Assembly: GCA_036850595.1 (NCBI GenBank)
Contig: CM072162.1
Coordinates: forward strand, 20,588,758-20,652,757
DNA length: 64,000 nt
DNA from: Rhyacichthys aspro
Lineage: Eukaryota; Chordata; Actinopteri; Gobiiformes; Rhyacichthyidae
Direction: 5' to 3'
The translations under genes and the position numbers were made by a program. Positions 63,784 through 64,000 of this stretch are shown here, piece after piece. The notes below the pieces were generated by a model, which made no database searches, was not told where the DNA came from, and was given only the letters and a program-made list of their open reading frames with translations. The first letter of the stretch is position 1. Each line of letters begins with the position of its first letter.

Positions 63784-64000
63784 ATAAATATATAAATAGA
63801 TAAATAAATAAATCAATAAATAGATAGATAGATAAATAAATATATAAATAGATAAATAAATTAAAAAAAATAGATAGATAGATAAATAAATAAATAGATA
63901 AATAAATAAATAAATAAATAGATAAATAAATAAATAAATAAATAGATAAATAGATAGATAGATAGATAGATAAATAAATAAATAAATAGATAAATAAATA
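63646..64000 (+). repeat. GATA/AAAT compound microsatellite, runs off the window
   Basis: AAAT units lead into about 24 near-perfect GATA (TAGA) units (about 63690-63785), then alternating AAAT and GATA blocks to the window edge. Translation of it gives a meaningless Ile/Tyr/Leu/Ser repeat. Confidence 0.95.

Noticed and set aside
63583..63816. 77-residue minus-strand Tyr/Leu/Ser/Ile repeat frame
   Set aside because: Translation of the GATA microsatellite.
1..64000. tRNA, rRNA, CRISPR or bacterial-type operon features
   Set aside because: None seen. Intron structure, homeobox genes and microsatellites mark this as vertebrate DNA.

Overview
The window looks like a piece of a teleost fish chromosome. 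Genes are split by short introns with GT/AG ends, intergenic DNA is AT-rich, and a tandem vox/vent homeobox pair sits beside kndc1. The exact species cannot be read from the sequence; a percomorph-like compact genome is a guess.

Layout. (1) 239-4547, plus strand: the last six exons of kndc1 (very-KIND), carrying the C-terminal RasGEF domain; the gene starts left of the window. (2) 8387-9541, plus: vox, a two-exon Vent-class homeobox gene with a TATA box. (3) 12486-13690, plus: vent, a three-exon paralogue with its own TATA box. KNDC1 next to VENTX is also the human 10q26 arrangement, so this is an old linkage. (4) 14.45-14.96 kb: a GC-richer, enhancer-like block. (5) About 15-48 kb: a gene-poor stretch with hAT-type MITEs, simple repeats, several blocks resembling conserved non-coding DNA, and one minus-strand coiled-coil reading frame (40.3-41.6 kb) that looks frameshifted. 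(6) 48575-49510, minus: an intact 3-O-sulfotransferase gene of the HS3ST1 type, whose single coding exon lies behind a 5'UTR splice acceptor. (7) 50438-51336: a 29-unit minisatellite with a 31-bp unit and a 93-bp higher-order period. (8) 51.3-64 kb: no recognisable gene, one more MITE, and a GATA/AAAT microsatellite running off the right edge.

Main observation. The bipartite BMP/Smad element CAGAC-N5-GGCGCC (read on the other strand as GGCGCC-N5-GTCTG) occurs perfectly three times within 6.4 kb: about 137 bp upstream of the vox TATA box, about 135 bp upstream of the vent TATA box in the same orientation, and once in reverse orientation 1.2 kb downstream of vent. I noticed no other perfect copy in the window. 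This fits vox and vent as direct ventralising BMP targets with a fixed promoter architecture, and suggests a third, shared BMP element (or a relic promoter) downstream. Predicted products work together only in the vox/vent pair, which are expected to repress dorsal organiser genes; kndc1 and the sulfotransferase are independent neighbours.
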